From NCBI GenBank assembly GCA_037951105.1, contig JBAMJV010009762.1, positions 1-64,000 of the forward strand: a stretch of DNA of 64,000 nt, written 5' to 3'. This stretch comes from Echinarachnius parma. Taxonomy: Eukaryota > Echinodermata > Echinoidea > Clypeasteroida > Echinarachniidae. Below are positions 1 through 11,199 of this stretch, piece by piece; positions within the stretch are counted from its first letter, which is position 1, and each line of letters opens with the position of its first letter. The position numbers and the translations under genes were made by a program. The notes below the pieces were generated by a model. It had not been told where the DNA came from, made no database searches, and saw nothing but the letters and a program-made list of their open reading frames with translations.

Positions 1-150
1 TTTGCGTTTTTGCTCATTACTCGGCTATATAAAGTCCATTTAACTTGACATTTTCACACAACACCCAGTGGACATATCAGATAACAACAATATACATTGC
101 ATCAACCACTCATTGCTTTTTGCACATGTCAACAAAGTTACAAGATCACT
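1..150. mobile_element. TTAA-target MITE, family B, truncated by window edge
   Basis: One end of a short non-autonomous DNA element. It matches the copies at 22023-22398, 40152-40543 and 19740-19881, with the shared stretch around CATGTCAACAAAGTTAC and the end at CACT followed by TTAA at 151-154. The other end lies beyond the window. No coding capacity is seen. Confidence 0.6.
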
Positions 151-154
151 TTAA

Positions 155-1249
155 GCATTTAAAGTGCTCCATTTACTATGTAAAATTCAACCAAAACCAC
201 TTGCAGCTTTCAGACTTCCGTTGTGTCTGTTCTTGGCTTCCGATAACATATTTAAGAAATGCGTTTTGATTTGTAAATGGCTCTTTAACTATGGATATTT
301 CAAAGATTGAATTCGAGATCGTAGTCAAAAGCATCAGAATTCGGATACTCAATGGAAAATGCTATCCGAATTTGGATACTTCACGCAAACGATCAGGGAT
401 TAAATCCGACTAAAATATTTACATTTTCAAAAGAAAATCATCGTTCATATTCTCATATGTGATATATCATATGTGATATGTGATATTATATGATAGTATT
501 ATACACTAGAATCCTTCAATAATACCGGTATATCATCGAAAATCTTTAATAATTGTATTATTTTACAAATATGAAACATTCAATTGATCACTTTAGTTTA
601 CAGGTCAATAACTGAATATCTGAATTATATAATTTATGATGCAAACAGTGTATTAAAATGGTCCATTGACTTTATATTTTTCCGAAAGGGATAGTTGAGA
701 CATTACAACAATTACATCGAAAGAGTCTTCTGAAGTATGTTTGAACGTGTTATAGATAAAATACGCTGTCAGCGTGGGTGCAATGACGGTGAAGGATTTT
801 TAAAGATAAAATCATAGGAGGATTATAGAAAGGTGTGTTTTTTTTAAAGTAAGATAAAAACAGTTGGTTCTGAAAACACCATTTTGCAATACCACGTATT
901 CGGAGCGAATAATTATACTTCCTGATATAACATACTTGATACAAAAAATGGTCTGTATTTTTTAGATTGTTGAATACAACAAACATTTCATCTTTCACCT
1001 GCATTTTTTGTTTCAAGAATGTATATACGTATGAATTCTCAATTACGTGTTTATATGCGAATATGACTTAAAGTTATACTGCAAGAAAAATGGTGCCGTT
1101 TTGCTTGCGCTATCGACGTTTGTGATGTACAGGCGAACCTCTTTTTAAAGCGGCCATTGGGACTATAAACATCACCCATTTTGATCATGGTTAAAAAGGA
1201 ATACTGTATACGGAGATTGAATTATTAAAATTACCTTTCTTATATAAGA
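155..1249. other. AT-rich DNA, nothing recognised
   Basis: Read on both strands; only short shadow reading frames are present. A short run of ATATGTGATAT-type repeats lies near 455-495. No gene, terminal repeat or tandem array is supported. Confidence 0.5.
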
Positions 1250-1985
1250 GGGTCTTGGTATATGGAAGCATACCAAAACGAGGTCCCATGGTGAGTGTAC
1301 CGGAAACTTTTAAGAAATGACACTACTAAAATCGTGACATAATACCCAAACATAATGACCAAACAAAGCTGTTAAAACTCAAAAAAAATAAAATAAAATA
1401 ATGCCTTAAATTGTAGGATTTATTTCGAACTCCACAACATCTATTGTATCCAAACCAGACTTGAACTAGTCACATTACCTTTTGGATGTATAGACGTTTA
1501 CATCTTCTTCATTTTATTTCTAAATCCAAAGCGGGCCTTACATTGGATAGTGACAATTCATGTTGATTTTAAATAAATTCTTTTAAAATAAGACAATTTT
1601 AAACTCACCGTTTGCGGATTCCGAAACAGGAACCGAAAATGTAGAAAATCAAAAACTGGAGACGGCTGACTAAACGTGCACACAGTCTGAACAGAATAAC
1701 ATATACTGCGAGTGGGCGTTACCGAAAGACGCAGTTATTATTACCACTATTTTATCAGTGGCGTAGCGTGGTAGGACATAATTGGGGGTGGAGGGGGGGG
1801 GGGGGAGGGGGGACGCGCGAATGATTTCGGGGAACACCTTATGTTTTTCTTTATTGAAACAACACATTTCCCCACTATGTTTTATATTGTTTTTGAGAAA
1901 TTATTTAGAGGCACGAGCCCCCCCCCCCCCCCCTCCCCAAGGGGGCGTAACATAAATACACACTTATTACCACTATTTTATCAGT
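1250..1985. repeat. Dispersed repeat S, copy 1 (uninterrupted at its left edge)
   Basis: From about 1250 to 1985 this is nearly the same sequence as 50618-51320, starting at CTTGGTATATGGAAGC and including a hAT-like MITE at the same place. Copy 1 has continuous sequence at the ATA at 1260-1262, the exact point where the second copy is interrupted by the TAGTCC-ended element. It therefore serves as an empty site. No protein is recognised. Confidence 0.75.
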
Positions 1986-2097
1986 TACATACATTCCCCC
2001 TCATGTTTTGAATTGTTTTGAATACATTATTCGGGGGGGGGGGGTAGGTCCCCCCCTCCCCCTCCCACATCGTGCCCGCCAGGAGCTCCGCCAGTGA
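1756..2097. mobile_element. hAT-like MITE copies (CAGTGGCGTAGC ends) with poly-G/poly-C
   Basis: CAGTGGCGTAGC at 1756 matches the end of the intact copy at 8956-9121. The interior holds long G runs, a CTTATGTTTTTCTTTATT-like core and then C runs. A second partial unit follows and ends near CTCCGCCAGTG at about 2095. Both look decayed at one end. Confidence 0.6.
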
Positions 2098-2343
2098 TAT
2101 TTTATTACATTTCCCACTATTATACGCGCGGTAGTATGATGGGGCATCGAAGTTCGCGCAGTTAACTTTTAACACATCATTTCGATAAGAAATATACTGA
2201 TTTGTATAATGATCCTAGTACCAGTTTATTCAGAATATTCTGTAGTATAATAAACATGTTTTGGTTTTAAGATCACTCAATTTCAATTACTTATTTCGGC
2301 CTGTTTTTTAAACCATTCCATTTTCATTGACAAAAAAAGGAGA

Positions 2344-2864
2344 GTGGCAACGGAAGAAGATTCAAAAGACCTGCAAAAAGATCTGGATGCTCTACAAGAC
2401 TGGGAATCTGACTGGCTAATGCAATTTCATCCGCAAAAATGCCAAGTCATGCATATAAGATCTACTAGCAGGAAAAAGGAAGCAAAATACAATTTAATAT
2501 ACCATATTCATGGTATTCCCTTGGTAGAAGCTGAGAAGGCGAAATATATAGGCCTCAACCTTCATAACAACCTGAAGTGGAATCGCCATCTAGACGCCAT
2601 AACCAAGAAAGCCAACTCCACAAGCAGCTTTCTGCAGAGGAATATTAGAAGTTGTCCTCATATGGAAAAGTTTTGCACCGAAATTCCCATAAAATCAAAT
2701 CCCTGCGCTATCGCACGCACACAGCATGCAGAGCGCTGAAGTTCAAGCTTCATGAATCATTCATGAGCATACGCAGTCTGGAATACACATCAACAGTTTG
2801 GACTTGTCCATTATCAGAAATAGGTAGATTGCAGTATCTTTCGAGCGGAAATCGCTCTAAATAA
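2344..2864 (+). pseudogene. LINE reverse transcriptase, C-terminal fragment
   Basis: Two overlapping frames give the end of a non-LTR reverse transcriptase and thumb region. The stretch containing WLMQFHPQKCQVMHIRS, then KYIGLNLHNNLKWNRHLD, then KANSTSSFLQRN has the order typical of Jockey/CR1-type LINEs. The later LEYTSTVWTCP matches the usual LEYASTVWDP motif. The catalytic YADD block, endonuclease and ORF1 are absent, so it is a short 5'-truncated and frameshifted relic. The clade is not decided. Confidence 0.75.
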
Positions 2865-3245
2865 GCAATGTTTGTTATCTATAATAAAAATGTAAAAACA
2901 CTAACGTTACATGATTTCCAACATATTTGATCTCTATAATGTTAAGCGCACAAAAAACGTGTAAAAAAAAAATGTACGTACAAAATACTGCACATATGTT
3001 CACCCACCAATGAATGGAGCAGTCCAAGACTTGCTGTTTTACCATTCGGGCGATTTGATTTGGCGTACATCACAGCTAATTTCTATCTTGTTGGACTGAA
3101 TGACAAATACAGATGATATTCTGATACCAATTACACACTAATATACAATACAAATAGCCTTAATCTGTAATCAAATAAAATAGTAGTATTTCTTCAAAAT
3201 CTATATTGCATACGCTCAATTATGCAACACTACGTTTAATATAGG
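2865..3245. other. AT-rich spacer downstream of the sulfotransferase
   Basis: Only low-complexity AT-rich sequence is seen between the LINE relic and the sulfotransferase stop codon. No repeat ends were found. Confidence 0.5.
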
Positions 3246-4640
3246 TTACTTTACGATTTTGTAGTTCAACAATTCTAACACGTCCATGCATTTCTTCTCA
3301 ATGTCCTCGACGTCTGCATTTTTCATGAATTGCTTCCACCCACGAGCCTTGGCTTTAGAATCTCTCTGGGTGGAATAGAGTCCCTTCTAACTTGTTCCTT
3401 CTTGCCTGAATGCGTATTCTCCAACACTCATTCCCGGACATTCCGTGGGATAGGCATCCCCACAAAGCTGTACAGTTCGCTGGTGACATTTAGAAGCTCA
3501 TCGACAAAGTCCTCGTACCTTACCAAGTGGTATCGGCCTCTGATCCAGTCGGGTAGCATATTATATGAGGTCTTCAAATTATCTCGCAGCAACAGACTGG
3601 CACAGGCCCTGGACGGTATCTGTGGACATGGTGGAGGCGTTGCCCTTATCCGTTGAGGAACTCCAGCCGAGCGGTCGGAGGCGACTTGCTTCCGGACTCT
3701 GCTCCTCCAGACTAAAGTGGGGATTAATCACAATTTCGTAGTTGATTCTGGAGGCGGCTGATCCACGCGGATCTCGGACAAGGTGAATGATCTTGAGGTC
3801 GATTCCGTCCTCGACGACCAGAAGGTCGCAGTAGTTCCAGATCGGCTCGAATCACCTAGGTCGCCAGCATCTTACTCTTGACTTTGTATTTCCTGCAGAC
3901 TTCTTGCAACCGCCCTGAACTGACCAACGCATTTCCTGACTGTCTAGGTCTCTGCTGATATATGGCCTTATTGCTCTTCGCGCTCCATTTCTTCACTGAG
4001 AGAACGAGTGTCATCGCTGAACTGGCATCTTGCAAACACACGCAAAATTTCCATGGACATCAACCAATTTTGATCACCGTCGCTAAATAATGAACCTTCC
4101 CTAAGCGGTTCGAACATAATTATAGAAGATATCCCTATTCTGGTTAAAGATCTCTCCCGTCACGCTGGATCCAAATTGTCACAGTGCTAGAACAACTATC
4201 AACTGATCTGACGTCACGTTACTGTTCGGGAAATTGTCCCCGGCAACATGGTTAGTGTCCCATTGTGGCTGTACACTGGAACTAGTTACGTTGTCAGAGT
4301 GGCCTGCAAAAAAAAAAACACTGTCCGATTCTCCTTTCTTGTCACTGCCTGCTGAACTGCTTCGTCCAAAAGTCTTTTTCCCCGTTGTATTAAGTGATCA
4401 CAATGACCTATCATCGTCGTCGCATCTCTGATGGTTGTTGTCTTGTTGTGTGACATCGAGTCTGCTGTGTTTGTTCCCCTTATTTTGCCTGTGGACATCA
4501 GCATCAAATATGTATCCCCTATGTGAATACGAGGATGAATTCTTCTTCCATTTTGGCCCCTTTGATTTGGAAAAAAAGGTGAAAGCGAAAACTGCAAATA
4601 GAACGAGATAAAACAGTCGAAACAACACACCTCTCGCCAT
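3246..4640 (-). pseudogene. Carbohydrate sulfotransferase (CHST1-7 type), interrupted
   Basis: Family role: Golgi type II membrane enzyme moving sulfate from PAPS to a sugar 6-hydroxyl on glycosaminoglycans or glycoproteins. Seen in order on the minus strand: start ATG at 4638-4640 followed by a signal anchor (LFRLFYLVLFAVFAFTFF); a serine/charged stem with NVT sequons; the 5'-phosphosulfate loop FGSSVTGEIFNQN; FEPLREGSLFSDGDQNW; the 3'-phosphate motif LKIIHLVRDPRGSAASR near 3800; LPDWIRGRYHLVRYEDFV near 3520; and a normal end KCMDVLELLNYKIVK with stop TAA at 3246-3248. About 460 codons, a usual family length, with no intron needed, as in vertebrate CHST1 relatives. It has in-frame stops near 4396 and 4180 and at least four frame changes (near 4118, 3975, 3850-3600 and 3390), and the usual Arg before GSS is lost. 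Read as a recent pseudogene; sequencing error in part is the alternative. Confidence 0.85.
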
Positions 4641-5320
4641 GGTTTGCACTCATCAAGTTATACGTATGTTGATATAATAAAAAAAAAGGTTGTGTCCCTT
4701 ACCTTATAGTACAGTTCACTATGTCTAAATTAATAGTTTCGTTCAAAATTGTTGGAGATTTGCAGATCTATACATGTTTGAAAACGTGGATGTATACTTA
4801 ATCTGAAAACCAATGGTGCCATTTTGTTGAAAGCCGGCATGGGGGCCATACTGGCTTTTCAAAATGGCCGCCATAATCTACCGTTTTTTGCCTATATCTC
4901 CCAATATAAGCCACCTAGTGTATACATTTCGGTGTCTAAGCCTACATTTTCATGACCAAGGAATTGAATGGCAATAATGAGAATAGTTAAATATGACGGC
5001 AATATTAGATTTTCAAAATGGCCCGCATAAATATCAACGTTTGCCAATAATTATGAGTTTACATGTATTTACATATACAATTTGTTACTAAATACACATT
5101 TCAAGTGCCAAGAAAATGCACAATAAGAGTCAAAGTTGTATAGCAGCAATAATGGCTTTCAAAATTACAGCCAAGAATGACCCCCCCCCCCCCCCCCAAC
5201 CCCCCCCTCCCCAATATTTCCGCACCTGAGCCAGTTCGGTAGTAAAAACATTTATTTACCTAAACATTTTATGAACCATAAACTAATCCATATCAACTGT
5301 GTCCTGATATTTACAATATC
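4641..5320. other. Non-coding DNA with CAAAATGGCCGCC motifs and a poly-C tract
   Basis: Copies of AAAATGGCCGCC-like sequence sit near 4862 and 5022, and a broken C tract lies near 5180-5215. The same motif recurs in transposon arms elsewhere in this window. No gene is supported. Confidence 0.45.
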
Positions 5321-5869
5321 TATACTACTAAAAGAGGAGGATCTGTTTGTTTGTCTGTCCGTCTGTCTGTCCGGCTATGCAAATCGCCATGCCTTGAGGT
5401 ATGACCCTCAACTTTTAGGAGATGATTGCTACTACCTTTAGGAAGATAATGGTGAAAGGGTATCAAATTACATTAAACGGGGGTTGATTTTTTGGGACGT
5501 TTTGAGCCCCAACATTTCTTTTTGGGGGCGAATGTAGCTCCGGTAAATTCCGCTAAGCGGTACTGCCTAGCTGCCACAATTTGTTCATAATTATGTGCAA
5601 ACACTATTAGTATTGTATGATATGTACACATACCGTACGCCTACAGTGTGTTGTGTGCATGCAGTGCACAGGTAGTAGAATGTAATTTCTTCGTATGATG
5701 AAAAGTGGATAATAAATACCGGAGAACCTGACTTCATTGAAATCCATGTTCGAATTAACATGTATCATATTAACAACTGTTTTCACTAAACAAGTTACTC
5801 AGTTTTCAAACAACATAACACCGACTTTGCTGAAGACACTCCTGATTGGAAAGAAACCACACACAAATT

Positions 5870-7050
5870 ATGCAATGTCACGGCAAACAACTGCCATGTA
5901 TCAAAGCCTTGAGGAGGTCGGAAACGAGCAGGAAGGAAGCTCTTGGCTTACATATTTTGGATGACTTATCAACTCTGCCAAGGTGGCACCAGGCAGGAGA
6001 GAGCTGTAAACCAAGCTGGGCAAGCTACAACTCTTTGATGACATCCAGCAAGAAAGTGACTGAGGTTCGTGCCTTGCCTTTACTACCAGAAGTAGCACAC
6101 AAATGGTCAACCCTTCACATAATCATGATGCAAGCATATATGCCAGGCCTATATGAAAGACCAGGAAGTTGAGAATGATTACCTCAAGCAGTCTTTTCAC
6201 TTGACATGGGTTTGCATGGGTATGTGAAACTGGTTCAGCTTGTGGATGCACGACCAAACCAAGAGGATTTCCTTTGCTAGCAGAGATTTATGTCGGCATG
6301 GCAATTGGCTGCTTAAAAGTGCTTGATGCCTTGATCAGAACTATGGTATAGATAATGAAGTGCACCCACTACAGGTGTTCCTTACATGCCCACATCTATT
6401 TGTACATGGCGCTGTATATGATATAGGACTTGTACAGCTTTTCCTTGACATCCTATCTCTGAAAGACACTTGCTTGGCAGCAGCAACTAAAGTAGAAGAC
6501 ACCTGTGTTAAATCTAAGGCTGAATCCTTCAATCTAGCAAACCCCCACCAGAATCAAGTAGGCCTTCTTGAAAATAAAGATGTGACGACAAAGCCCCGGG
6601 AGTGGGAAGTTGAGCAAATTATAGAATGTCATGTTCAGATCCATGATGACCTACTTGCACTGGGTGAAAACTACCCTCTTATTCATACATGTGGCAGCAT
6701 AATATCCGCAATATCAAGTCTTTCATTCTCAGTCACGACAATCGTTTTGCCGTTTAATGTGAAAGACTCTTCAACCTGATAACACATGCATACTTTCCAC
6801 AATAATACGTTCATCAGATCCTGAATATAGATGATATTGGACAGAAACTTTATGAAGAATATGTAGCAGATCAAATGAACGACAATGTCTGCATCTGAGT
6901 ACCCTATACAAAAGAAATCAACAAGATGCATGTGCCTAGAAGCAAGAAGTACCGACACAAAGGGCTCTATTTTCTCCGAGTGGTTCTTTCTTGCCATGCA
7001 GCGACAAATCCAAGCTGATACATGCCCTTGAAACGTTGTCAGTAACATAA
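5870..7050 (+). pseudogene. Remnant of transposon-borne nuclease-like protein, N-terminal part
   Basis: Scattered plus-strand frames share a line of motifs with the protein family whose C-terminal half lies at 57793-59360. In order: VRALPLLPEVAHKWSTL near 6070, LDMGLHGYVKLVQLVDARP near 6200, GMAIGCLKVLDALI near 6300, and ALFSPSGSFLPCSDKSKL near 6965. The last block lines up with PYPDGALFIKDGMALLHVL at the start of the palindrome copy, so this remnant carries the part the palindrome lacks. Multiple frame breaks and a less clear middle (6360-6780) show it is dead. No terminal repeats were found for it. The family link rests on motif order seen by eye. Confidence 0.5.
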
Positions 7051-7080
7051 TTAGAACACAAAGATCAAAAACAATTGGAA

Positions 7081-7390
7081 AAAAGGGGGGGGGGGGGGGG
7101 GGTGTGTCCATCGCCAAAATTGTTCGAGGTCGAGGCCATGACCACTGGTTAAGTTGTGCCCTCAGGGGGGGGGGGGGGGGGCGGTGCCTAAGACCATTGG
7201 ATATGATGTTCGAGGCCGATAAAAAGTCGACTCGAGACCCCTACAAAGTGGAACCATGACCGGTAAAAAAAGTGTACCCGAGAACGCCAAAAACTTAAAG
7301 GGGGGTGTTTGAATTCACCCCAAAACAGTAATTGTTTTCATACAATGGTTTCGTGCACAGCCCCCCCCCCCCCCCCCCCCCCCTCCCCAG
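7081..7390. repeat. Poly-G and poly-C tract cluster
   Basis: Runs of 15 or more G at about 7085 and 7166 and a long C run at 7362-7383, separated by sequence with GACCACTGGTTAAG, which also occurs near 17010. This suggests a decayed CAGGCC-ended MITE like 16946-17279. No intact ends are present. Confidence 0.4.
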
Positions 7391-8947
7391 TACGTGTACG
7401 CTCTCCAATTCAATCTTAAATCTCCCGTTAATTAGGGAGAAATTTGACAAATCAAAACCCATCTCATTCATCTGTTACCATAAGCCAAACAACAAAGTAC
7501 AGCAGAAGTGTGAAAGCCCCAAATAATGTTAGTAGAATTTTACAATGTTAAATAATCACTTTAATAAAGCTTTACAGGGAATCTGAAAATGATATAGATC
7601 GGATACAACACGTCCACCAACCAATCAAGACACGGAAACGCCTACCAACGTTACGGGAATGCACCACCCCGCGACGCCGCCGAGTCAGGGCACAGGCTGG
7701 ACTAGCCAATCACGACTCAGAACACTGAATTTTTATCCTAGAGTTAGCTTATTCGCTATTAAGAAAGTACCAACACTTTTTTTGTTGGGGGTGGGGGTGT
7801 ATTTATAGCAGTCCTTGTACTCAATCGAAAGTACAAAACGTTATCAGGGCTATGATAATATATACGAACGAAACTAAAACATGTAAAATAATGGACTACT
7901 TATTTTGTACATCACATCCTAAACTGAACTAGGAAACGTGTCAGAAAGTAATGTATTATGCTGTAACTTGACTACCATAGTGTGTCTTAACTGTAAACTT
8001 GAAATATGAGGAATGTTTCATAATTGAATAATAAATATAAGTGGTTTCAGTACACAAAATCTTTTCATATCTAAAATCGCTAAAATAATTTCCTTTGGCA
8101 TAGCCGACAATTCCTGGAAAATGATTTTACTGACTATTTTACTTCAACTACTATAGACGTAATCTGAAAATTTAAAAGTACAATTAATTATAAGTACGTG
8201 TCATTATTAATGTACTGCCAATTGTCTATATCATTGATTTTGTATGTATAGTAAGAATACATAATTGTGTATTTTTTATGTCGAACTGCAAGTATAATTA
8301 ATGTCGTATTTTTGACATAAAATAACAAAAACATAAAACCCACTACAAAAGGCTTTAACTAAAGGGAGGTGTTTGAACACCTCAAACGGTCACTTGTCGC
8401 TCAAGGGAGTTTTTAGAATACCCAAAACACCCCCCCCCCCCCCCCCCCCCCTTCCCATCGGTATGCGTATAGGGGTGTGCTTGAACAACACCAAGGGGAT
8501 TTAGAAGAAGAAAACAATCTTGCAAATTTCTTCTACAGAGTAGAGTTAATGAGGTGTACAGTGTTCCCCTTTTGTGTTGTACTTTGCCTGGTGGTTCCCT
8601 TTAATGTCTCTCATGGTGGATGTCCTCTCCAATAAGCCGAGAAATGTCGACTGATCTTTAAATATATGTTTAAATAAACATTTACGGTTAAATGCCTATA
8701 GGTAGAAATCATGGTGCTAGACAAGTCCTACAATTGACCAAGAAGCCTTTAAATTTTGTTTAAAGGCATATGAATTGTTTTTGATCCCAAAGGACCCGCC
8801 CCCCCCCCCCCACCCCACCCCAATCTGCCTTGGTATTCCACTGTTCTGGGGTGAGGGAAAAACTAAAGTTAATACTCAATGTTTTCTTAGAGGGTGCTAA
8901 TTTGTTCATAAATTATGTACATTATTCTTAGAGAACTACTTTACATA
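7391..8947. other. No gene recognised; poly-C tracts
   Basis: Mostly AT-rich unique-looking sequence with C tracts near 8430-8452 and 8799-8810. A short GC-richer patch lies at 7600-7730 with no reading frame of note. Confidence 0.45.
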
Positions 8948-8955
8948 GCCCCACC

Positions 8956-9121
8956 CAGTGGCGTAGCGTGGTAGGACTGATTGGGGGGGCACGACAATTA
9001 TTGGGGGGGGCACACCTTATGTATTTCTTTGTTTTTTCAAAAAATGTCCCCTTATGTTTTCTATTGTTTTTTCGAAATTATTGGGGGGGCACCCCCCCCC
9101 CCCCCCGTAGCTACGCCACTG
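8956..9121. mobile_element. hAT-type MITE with 8-bp target duplication
   Basis: The ends are CAGTGGCGTAGC and GCTACGCCACTG. The flanks are GCCCCACC at 8948-8955 and the same eight bases at 9122-9129, an exact 8-bp duplication as made by hAT transposases. The 166-bp body holds G7-9 runs, a CTTATGTATTTCTTTG core and a C run. It is non-coding. Related copies at 1756, 18165 and 51102 account for many poly-G/C tracts in this window. Confidence 0.85.
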
Positions 9122-9572
9122 GCCCCACCCCCATCCCCTGTTTCTTCCCCCAATCCCCTTCTCCCTAGCTGCCACTTCTTTAAATTGCAGAAGGGGGTCT
9201 TTATGGCAACCTAGCCCCCATAAAATTTGGTTTAACCTCCATGTTAGTGTTATAGAAGAATTTAGGACGGAGTTATTCACAAAAACAGGTTGAAATGGGG
9301 GCCATTTTGAAAATCCAAGATGGCCGCCATAATGGCTTCGGAAAAAATGGCAACATGAATTTTTAGATTTGGCGTATTTCAACGCTTCCAAAAATGCAAA
9401 ATATTCATAATCTCCAAAAAAAAATTAACGAAATAACATTAGGAACCCGATTATTAGAGTATAATTCTTTTAACTAGATCTAACTTACGCTTAAATAAAA
9501 CTGATAAACTAATTTACTTTACATAGACGGTTGCATTTAATTTGAAACCAATAATGACAAAAAAAACATAAC

Positions 9573-9714
9573 CAGGCCCGTAGCAAGGATTTTGTATGAG
9601 GGGAGGGGAGAGGGGGGGGGGGGGGGGGGGGTAGTCAACAAGACTGATCATTGCCCGAGACCACTGAGACCACCAGCCGAGATCTCTCAACACACCCCCC
9701 TGGCTACGGGCCTG
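9573..9714. mobile_element. MITE with CAGGCCCGTAGC ends
   Basis: CAGGCCCGTAGC at 9573 and GCTACGGGCCTG ending at 9714 are inverted repeats. The 142-bp interior has a 20-bp G run and GATCATTGCCCGAGACCACT. A longer relative lies at 16946-17279. No target duplication was found. Confidence 0.7.
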
Positions 9715-9763
9715 ATAGCGCAACAATCTCAATTATCAATAGTGAATCGCAACGAATACGGCC

Positions 9764-9978
9764 AGGGGGACGTTGCATAAAACTCGAAACGCAAAGTTGC
9801 GTTTGATTGTTGTCGCAAGTCACCAACAATCAAACGCAACTTTCCGTTTAAACGCAACTCTGTTGCATAAAGACTTGAGCTTGAAATCAAACGCAACTTT
9901 GCGTTTGATATCAAGCGCAAGTCAAATTATGTTAAGGATCAGACGCAAAGTTGTGTTTGAGTTTTATGCAACGCCCCC
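9764..9978. mobile_element. Palindromic MITE, GTTGCATAAAACTC ends
   Basis: GGGGACGTTGCATAAAACTC at the left is mirrored by GAGTTTTATGCAACGCCCCC at the right. The interior repeats AAACGCAACTTTGCGTTTGA in both orientations, so the whole 215 bp can fold into a branched hairpin. It is non-coding. Confidence 0.75.
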
Positions 9979-10275
9979 AGGCATGCAAATTCATTACAAG
10001 CTGCATGCAATAAGGCATCATGTACACACACCATCGGCACGCACACGTTGCACAGGGAAGGGGGGGGGGGGGGATGGGTACCGTACCCGTGTTCGCTGCT
10101 TGCGAATTGCGTGTCTTTATTTCAGCATCGTAATAATATAAATGTAAATGTAACGGAATCAGCGCGAACACGAGTGATAGCTATGTTATATACGTACAAT
10201 TGGGACCAGTTATTTCCGATAAAATTGTTTTAACAATCTCTTAAATCATTTTTCTAACAAAAATTCACATTCATT

Positions 10276-10440
10276 TAAGTTTGTGTCAGTTTGATAGAGC
10301 TCCTGACTGGGAAGGGTCGGAATGCTATCACAATAATGGTTGAAGGGCACTTGTTATAGCAATCAGTAGGTCCTGGGTTCGATTCATAATGTTTTGAGCT
10401 CATGTTCCTTGAATTAATATACTTCTGGTTATTTCTGGAA
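10276..10440 (+). mobile_element. Possible tRNA-derived SINE
   Basis: A Pol III B-box-like GGGTTCGATTC occurs at about 10376-10386 within a block starting TTTGTGTCAGTTTGATAGAG, and an A-rich tract follows at 10476-10505. The first part recurs at 53758-53800. The A box is not convincing, so this is only a suggestion. Confidence 0.35.
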
Positions 10441-10733
10441 GAAGCAAATCCAAACACTGACTACCCCGGCCCCCCAAAAAAAAGAAAAAAAAGAAAGAAA
10501 AAAAATCACGTTGGTCCAATGGACGTCATATCAACATCGTTCCTCTAATGTCACATACGAAACAACAACGATAACTATAACAACAACAACAACAACAACA
10601 CACAAAGACTACACCGTACGTTATTTGTCGGTACAAATTTATATGTGTGTAATTTTAATGTGAAAGTAAGAAGCACAATTATTATAAGATTTAAAATATA
10701 TCAAACTTAACACGCTACTTTAGAGGGTAAGAT

Positions 10734-10734
<1 letters not shown>

Positions 10735-10771
<37 letters not shown>

Positions 10772-10905
10772 AGCGGACGCATCCGAGATTGAGTTCACAA
10801 TGTAACGCCATGAATCTTTATCCATCATCAATGTCTGCAAGTCCCCAATTTCACACTGGATGTCTCTTGCAATGCAGTCCATATAGTTTATAGGTCGCCT
10901 ACGTT
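10735..10905 (-). pseudogene. LINE ORF C-terminus ending in a (TAG)n tail
   Basis: The minus strand encodes RRPINYMDCIARDIQCEIGD and then DSWRYIVNSISDASA with a TAG stop at 10770-10772. This is the usual last 40 residues of RTE/Nimb-like non-LTR elements. The stop codon merges into a (TAC)n run at 10735-10769, which fits the very short, simple-repeat 3' ends known for RTE-type LINEs. Everything upstream of about 10905 is missing, as in a strongly 5'-truncated insertion. Confidence 0.7.
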
Positions 10906-11009
10906 TGTTTGATCAACATTCGTTCGGACACGGCTAAGATTTCCACAAATTCACTCATTTAAATAAAAGTCGCACACGTTTTAAACACTCTTCTTCGCGA
11001 TATCGCTTC

Positions 11010-11195
11010 TAAAGGTCCGGTCACATATCACCGGATGGCGTGAACGGATGCCCGATTTAAAGTAACAATTTCAATCCTTTCGTCTTCGTCTGTATGCGTT
11101 TCTCATCCATTCCTTGTCAGGCGAATGAATGGAGGTTTTTCCATCCGGCGGAAGGATCTGTGCATGAAGCTATCCGGTGATATTTGATTGGTGTT
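11010..11195. mobile_element. Possible MITE (ATATCACCGGAT inverted repeats)
   Basis: GTCACATATCACCGGAT at 11018 is partly mirrored by ATCCGGTGATATTTGATTGG at 11170, about 170 bp apart. Only the inner 12 bp match well and no target duplication is evident. Confidence 0.35.
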
Positions 11196-11199
11196 GTTG

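Noticed and set aside
5320-5560. Possible Helitron 5' end (CTATACTACTAAAAGAGG)
   Set aside because: The start resembles some Helitron ends, but no CTRR-hairpin 3' end, Rep or helicase sequence was found nearby.
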